From an uncultured Bacteroidales bacterium (lineage in GTDB: Bacteria > Bacteroidota > Bacteroidia > Bacteroidales > Bacteroidaceae): 52,198 bases of DNA. Where the stretch lies: positions 1-52,198 of the forward strand of contig CACWTR010000013.1 of assembly GCA_902763865.1 (NCBI GenBank). Reading direction: 5' to 3'. The notes under the pieces were generated by a model, which was given only the letters and a program-made list of their open reading frames with translations, ran no database searches and was not told where the DNA came from. Each line of letters starts with the position of its first letter. Positions within the stretch are counted from its first letter, which is position 1. Positions 48,594-52,198 of the stretch are shown in pieces. The position numbers and the translations under genes were made by a program.

Positions 48594-51101
48594 ATGAAAC
48601 GACTCGCAGTTCTTCTCGGCATTCTTGCGTTTTCAGTATATTCGTTTGCACAAACCGAAGCGGTAGCCGACGCAACGGTGCCGGACAGCCTCAGCCAGAC
48701 TCCGTATGCCATGGCGGAGGAAGCATTCGAGCGCTTCTTTGCACTGAAGGCCGAGCCCTCCGTTAATAAGGACTTGCTCTACAAGACGCTGATGGATTGC
48801 TTCCAGAACTACGTGAAGGGCATGGACGACGTCGATGAGACGCAGAAGGCCGACATGAAGGAGAAACTGCGCCGCCTGCGTCCGGAGTTCGAGATAGCAG
48901 GCATCGACTACAGCAGCGGCGGAGACAACCGCAAAGCCTACAAGTATCTCGAGTGCTACCTGAACATTCCGGACCTGCCCATGTTCGCGGGAGAGCGTTT
49001 CCCGAAGAGCGAGCAGTACCCGGCCTATGTATTCATCGTAGCTGCCGAGTCGCACAATTCGCGCGACTACGAGTCCGCCGTGGATTATCTCCATCAGTAC
49101 ATTGAGCTGGGCGAAAAGCAAAACCAGCAGACCTGCTACGAGTTCCTTGCTTCCGACCTTGAGCTGCTGAAGCGCTACGACGAGGAGATGACTGTCCTAG
49201 ACGAGGGAATCATGAACTATCCCAATAGCATAAAGATGCTGAAGCGTGCCATCAGCCTCTACACTCAGTTCGGGGAAAAGGAGAAGTCGAAGGAAATGTT
49301 CCGAAAGGCGATAGCATTGGCGCCGGACGATACCGACCTGCAGCGCTTCAAGGCCGACATCGACTACCAGAACGACCGCTTCGCCGACGCGCTGCCCGTC
49401 TTTGCGGCATACTACGAGCAGAACCCAAGCGACCTGAACCGGGCCAAGAAGCTTGCGCTGTGCCACTACAACCTGGCCGGCGCATTGCTGAACGAGAGTC
49501 AGAAGGAGGCCGACGCCGAAAAGATAAAGACGCTCCGCAACGAGGCCACCGAGCACTTCAACAAAAGCATCACCCTGCTTGAGACGCTCAGCAAGAACCC
49601 CGAGATGGTGAGGGCTGACCCCCTCGTGATTCGGGCCCTGACCGAGGCTCTCACGCAGGTGGGGCGCCGCAGCGAGGCTGACCAGATTCGTCAGCAGGCT
49701 GCAGGCGACATGGCTCTGTCGGTGAACCCGGCCCACGCGAAGAAGGCCATCCCGAACTTCAACGAGTGGTACAAGCCCCGCATGGAAAGGGCCCTGGCGG
49801 AATGGGAACGCCGCGGCGAGTTCGAGCCTGCCGAGGAGTACGTGAGGCGCGTCAATCCCGAGACACGCAAGGAGATGATTGCACAGTCCCGACTCATCCT
49901 GGAACAGGACTTCATCCGCGAGTATAGCGAGATGTACAACCTGGAGGACCTGACCATCAAGCCCTACGACCCCGACCACCAGACATACTGCATCCGCACC
50001 AAGCAGGGCGACATCTACCTGAGGGTGCCCCTGGCCAGCAACGAGGCCAAGAAGTTCAAGGACAACTGGAGCGGCGTGAAGATTCAGTCCCCGCAGTTCA
50101 GGGTGGATAAGGGCGGCAAACTGCTCCTGGCAACAGCCGTCTTTGCTACGCCCGACGGACAATACTACCAGTATGATGCCAACGCCGACCTGGAATACGG
50201 CAAGGTGGCGATAGCCAAACCCGAATGGGGCGACGATCCCTTCGCAGCACTGGCCGTTGCCGACGACAAGCCGACACCGACACCGAAGGAAGAGGAAGCA
50301 GAAGCCATCAACGTGGGCGAATCGACCGTCGATGTCAACGTGCCGAAGACCAAGGAGCAGAACAAGAACACCTTTGCCCTCATCATTGCCAACGAGGACT
50401 ACAAGAAGGTGGAGGGCGTACCCTTTGCAACCAACGACGGACGCTCGTTCAAGCGTTATTGCCAGGACGTGTTCGGCGTGCCCGAGGACAACATCGTCAG
50501 CGCCTTCAATGCCACCTACAGCGACATGATCGAAGCCATAGACCGCATCAAGGAGTACGAGAGGGCCTACGAGGACATGAAGCTGCTGGTCTTCTATTCC
50601 GGCCACGGACAGCCCGACCCGAGCTCCAAGGAAGCCTACCTGCTGCCCGTCGATGCCTCGCCGCGCAACATGTCCACCTCCTACAAGCTCTCCAAGTTCT
50701 ATCAGGAGCTGACAGCCTACAATCCCGGCTCCGTCACCGTCTTCCTGGATGCCTGCTTCAGCGGCGCCAAGAAGGACGGACAGGTGATGGACACCGAGGC
50801 ACGCGGCGTAATCATCGTTCCCCGCGACGAGGCCCCCGTCAGCAACATGGTCATCTTCTCAGCCTGCTCCGGCGACGAGACGGCCTACCCCTACAAGAAC
50901 CAGAAGCACGGACTCTTCACCTACTTCCTGCTCAAGAAGTTGCAGGAGGACAAGGGAAAGACCACCTACAAGCAGCTGGCTGAGTACATCAGCAAAAACG
51001 TCAAGCAACAGAGCATCCGGCTCCAGGGCAAGATTCAGACGCCGACCACCCGCAGCGCCCTGCCCCCGACAGAGTGGGGAGGCTGGAGACTCGACAAATA
51101 A
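48594..51101 (+). CDS. Secreted TPR protein with C-terminal caspase (peptidase C14) domain
   Basis: 835 residues, Sec signal (MKRLAVLLGILAFSVYSFAQ). Residues about 140-370 are TPR-like helical pairs, about 440-545 a beta domain, 555-590 a low-complexity Glu/Pro/Thr linker, and 592-805 a caspase-like p20 fold: LIIANEDYKKVEG, the catalytic His in VFYSGHGQ (H671) and the Cys in VFLDACFSGA (C721), followed by MVIFSACSGDETAY. Bacterial metacaspase-like proteases usually cut after Arg or Lys; many are activated by ligands or partners. Being secreted, it should act in the periplasm or outside. The neighbouring DUF4384 protein is a frequent caspase companion. Confidence 0.9.
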   Translation: MKRLAVLLGILAFSVYSFAQTEAVADATVPDSLSQTPYAMAEEAFERFFALKAEPSVNKDLLYKTLMDCFQNYVKGMDDVDETQKADMKEKLRRLRPEFEIAGIDYSSGGDNRKAYKYLECYLNIPDLPMFAGERFPKSEQYPAYVFIVAAESHNSRDYESAVDYLHQYIELGEKQNQQTCYEFLASDLELLKRYDEEMTVLDEGIMNYPNSIKMLKRAISLYTQFGEKEKSKEMFRKAIALAPDDTDLQRFKADIDYQNDRFADALPVFAAYYEQNPSDLNRAKKLALCHYNLAGALLNESQKEADAEKIKTLRNEATEHFNKSITLLETLSKNPEMVRADPLVIRALTEALTQVGRRSEADQIRQQAAGDMALSVNPAHAKKAIPNFNEWYKPRMERALAEWERRGEFEPAEEYVRRVNPETRKEMIAQSRLILEQDFIREYSEMYNLEDLTIKPYDPDHQTYCIRTKQGDIYLRVPLASNEAKKFKDNWSGVKIQSPQFRVDKGGKLLLATAVFATPDGQYYQYDANADLEYGKVAIAKPEWGDDPFAALAVADDKPTPTPKEEEAEAINVGESTVDVNVPKTKEQNKNTFALIIANEDYKKVEGVPFATNDGRSFKRYCQDVFGVPEDNIVSAFNATYSDMIEAIDRIKEYERAYEDMKLLVFYSGHGQPDPSSKEAYLLPVDASPRNMSTSYKLSKFYQELTAYNPGSVTVFLDACFSGAKKDGQVMDTEARGVIIVPRDEAPVSNMVIFSACSGDETAYPYKNQKHGLFTYFLLKKLQEDKGKTTYKQLAEYISKNVKQQSIRLQGKIQTPTTRSALPPTEWGGWRLDK

Positions 51102-51126
51102 CCCCCAAAACGCCGCCATCCCCGTC

Positions 51127-52017
51127 ATGAAGCATTTCCTTGCCCTTATCCTCCTGTCGCTGGTTTCCGTGTCCGTCCTGGCTCAACGGGATGCCACGGT
51201 GACAGCCACATACGTCTATCACGCCTCCCGCAACGAGAGTCGCCAGCAGGCCGAGCGGAATGCCGTGAACTGTGCCAAGGTCGAAGCCCTGCGCAAGGAA
51301 TTCGGCACGGTTCTGAGCGGAGCCTCAGCCACCAGCCTTATCTCCAAGAACAACATCACGGAGTCGAAGTTCGTCTCCATCGGCGGCGAAGGCGAAGTCA
51401 ACGGGGAGTGGATAGCCGACCTGGAAGAACCACAGATAGCCACAACACTGGAGGATGCCGGATTCTGCGTGACGGCAACCGTGAAGGGAAAAGCACGCGA
51501 AATCACGAACAACCCCATCGGATTCGAAGCAAAAATACTGCGCAACGAACCCGACCTGAAGTATGAGAGCACCGAGTTCACCGCTGGCAACCGGATATTC
51601 ATCCACTTCACATCGCCCGTGGATGGCTTCCTGACCATCTACCTCCTCGACGGCGAGACCGCCTACTGCCTGTTGCCCTACGCCAACGACCCGGACGGCA
51701 CCTATCCCGTCGTACACGGCAAGGAATACACCTTCTTCAGTCGCGACAAATACGATGAGGACGAGAGCGAGCTCGACATTGACGAGTACGCCCTGACAAC
51801 CGAGGACAAGCACCAGGACCTGAACCAGCTCTACTTCATCTTCTCGCCACAGAAGTTCACCAAGGCTTCGGACAAGTTCCGCAAGGCCGACGACGGCACA
51901 ATTTATCCGCGCATGCTTTCCTGGGAGAACTTCCAAAAGTGGATCATGCACACACGCAGCAAGGACAGGGAAATGTCCGTGCAGACAAAGTACATCGTCA
52001 TCAGCCCGATGGAATGA
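51127..52017 (+). CDS. Secreted DUF4384 protein
   Basis: 296 residues with a Sec signal (MKHFLALILLSLVSVSVLAQ). A conserved helical and beta region (ESRQQAERNAVNCAKVEALR) leads into the DUF4384 core at about 150-230 (AGNRIFIHFTSPVDGFLTIY, then LLDGETAYCLLPYANDPDGT, YPVVHGKEYTFFS). Twenty-five bases after the caspase gene, so co-transcribed. DUF4384 often accompanies caspase, protein kinase or TPR domains; a role as binding partner or sensor is inference. The gene is complete within the window. Confidence 0.85.
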   Translation: MKHFLALILLSLVSVSVLAQRDATVTATYVYHASRNESRQQAERNAVNCAKVEALRKEFGTVLSGASATSLISKNNITESKFVSIGGEGEVNGEWIADLEEPQIATTLEDAGFCVTATVKGKAREITNNPIGFEAKILRNEPDLKYESTEFTAGNRIFIHFTSPVDGFLTIYLLDGETAYCLLPYANDPDGTYPVVHGKEYTFFSRDKYDEDESELDIDEYALTTEDKHQDLNQLYFIFSPQKFTKASDKFRKADDGTIYPRMLSWENFQKWIMHTRSKDREMSVQTKYIVISPME

Positions 52018-52198
52018 TTCCCCCTGCGGCATGCAAAGTCCGAACTGCCGTTCCCAAAATCCCATTCAACGCATCAAAAATGGGCAGTATCGATAAATTC
52101 TTATCCTCATGCGAAAACTTAACGGATATCATTTCCGAAGCTTCAAGGATTGGCATTATTTCTAAATGTTTCATGAGACATATCTGCCATTTTCTACA
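52018..52198. other. Right-edge non-coding region
   Basis: No supported gene. A weak imperfect inverted repeat (AAAATGGGCAGTAT at 52077-52090 against ATATCTGCCATTTT at 52182-52195) encloses AT-rich sequence. Confidence 0.4.

Noticed and set aside
52001-52174. Minus-strand 57-codon open frame starting MKHLEIMPILEASEM at the right edge.
   Set aside because: It overlaps the end of the DUF4384 gene, has no promoter box or recognisable family, and may be chance; it could be real if longer homologues exist.

Overview
The window comes from a moderately GC-rich member of the Bacteroidales (phylum Bacteroidota), probably a gut- or rumen-type Prevotella/Bacteroides relative. Evidence: many genes are preceded by the Bacteroidota -7 box TAnnTTTG, sometimes with a TTTG-like -33 box about 19-20 bp upstream, and lack a clear Shine-Dalgarno sequence. 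Gene content is also typical: a TonB-dependent receptor with a DUF4249 lipoprotein, an S46 dipeptidyl peptidase, a BspA-like leucine-rich repeat protein, DUF3822 next to rsmD, and GH10, GH35 and GH78 glycosidases. I see no rRNA, tRNA, CRISPR array, transposase or phage gene; this reads as chromosomal backbone with small accessory insertions.

Layout. 0.5-4.7 kb (minus): manC-gmd-fcl, the de novo GDP-L-fucose pathway, followed by a GH10 xylanase. 4.7-6.0 kb (minus): an RsmF-type rRNA methyltransferase. 6.2-9.9 kb (plus): a Tat-exported Gfo/Idh/MocA oxidoreductase and a DUF1080 protein, a likely 3-keto-glycoside pathway pair. 9.9-15.4 kb: a TPR/HTH membrane regulator divergent from a large BspA-like surface protein. 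15.9-26.8 kb: patatin, a DUF4160/DUF2442 pair, a DEAD-box helicase, S46 peptidase, upp, pckA, a second DUF4160/DUF2442 pair and two small envelope proteins. 26.9-30.5 kb: rsmD, DUF3822, a membrane-anchored protein, and a RecD2/Dda-like helicase. 30.6-33.3 kb: rfbD-rfbC-rfbB (dTDP-L-rhamnose). 33.5-42.6 kb: GH35 beta-galactosidase, MerR regulator, alaS, and the DUF4249/TonB-dependent receptor pair. 42.9-52.0 kb: GH78 rhamnosidase, a coiled-coil lipoprotein, then an OmpA-like barrel, a secreted TPR-caspase and a DUF4384 protein in a row.

The most unusual content is the repeat layer. Five intergenic arrays each hold four short palindromes at an exact 21- or 22-bp spacing (two helical turns), yet their sequences fall into four unrelated groups; four of the five lie between convergent genes. 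A second layer is found inside genes: heptanucleotide elements (GGAGCAA-like) are inserted in frame in rsmF, the DEAD-box helicase, the RecD2-like helicase and alaS, and GC-rich palindromes of the CCCTCT...AAAGGGGGAG type are inserted in the DEAD-box, LRR and TPR genes. There are also long perfect or near-perfect inverted repeats at 171-220, 15426-15512 and 39311-39393, and a nested 119- to 179-nt foldable sequence at 25400-25578. The two DUF4160/DUF2442 pairs (possible toxin-antitoxin-like modules) and the secreted caspase cluster are the best protein-level candidates for little-described systems.
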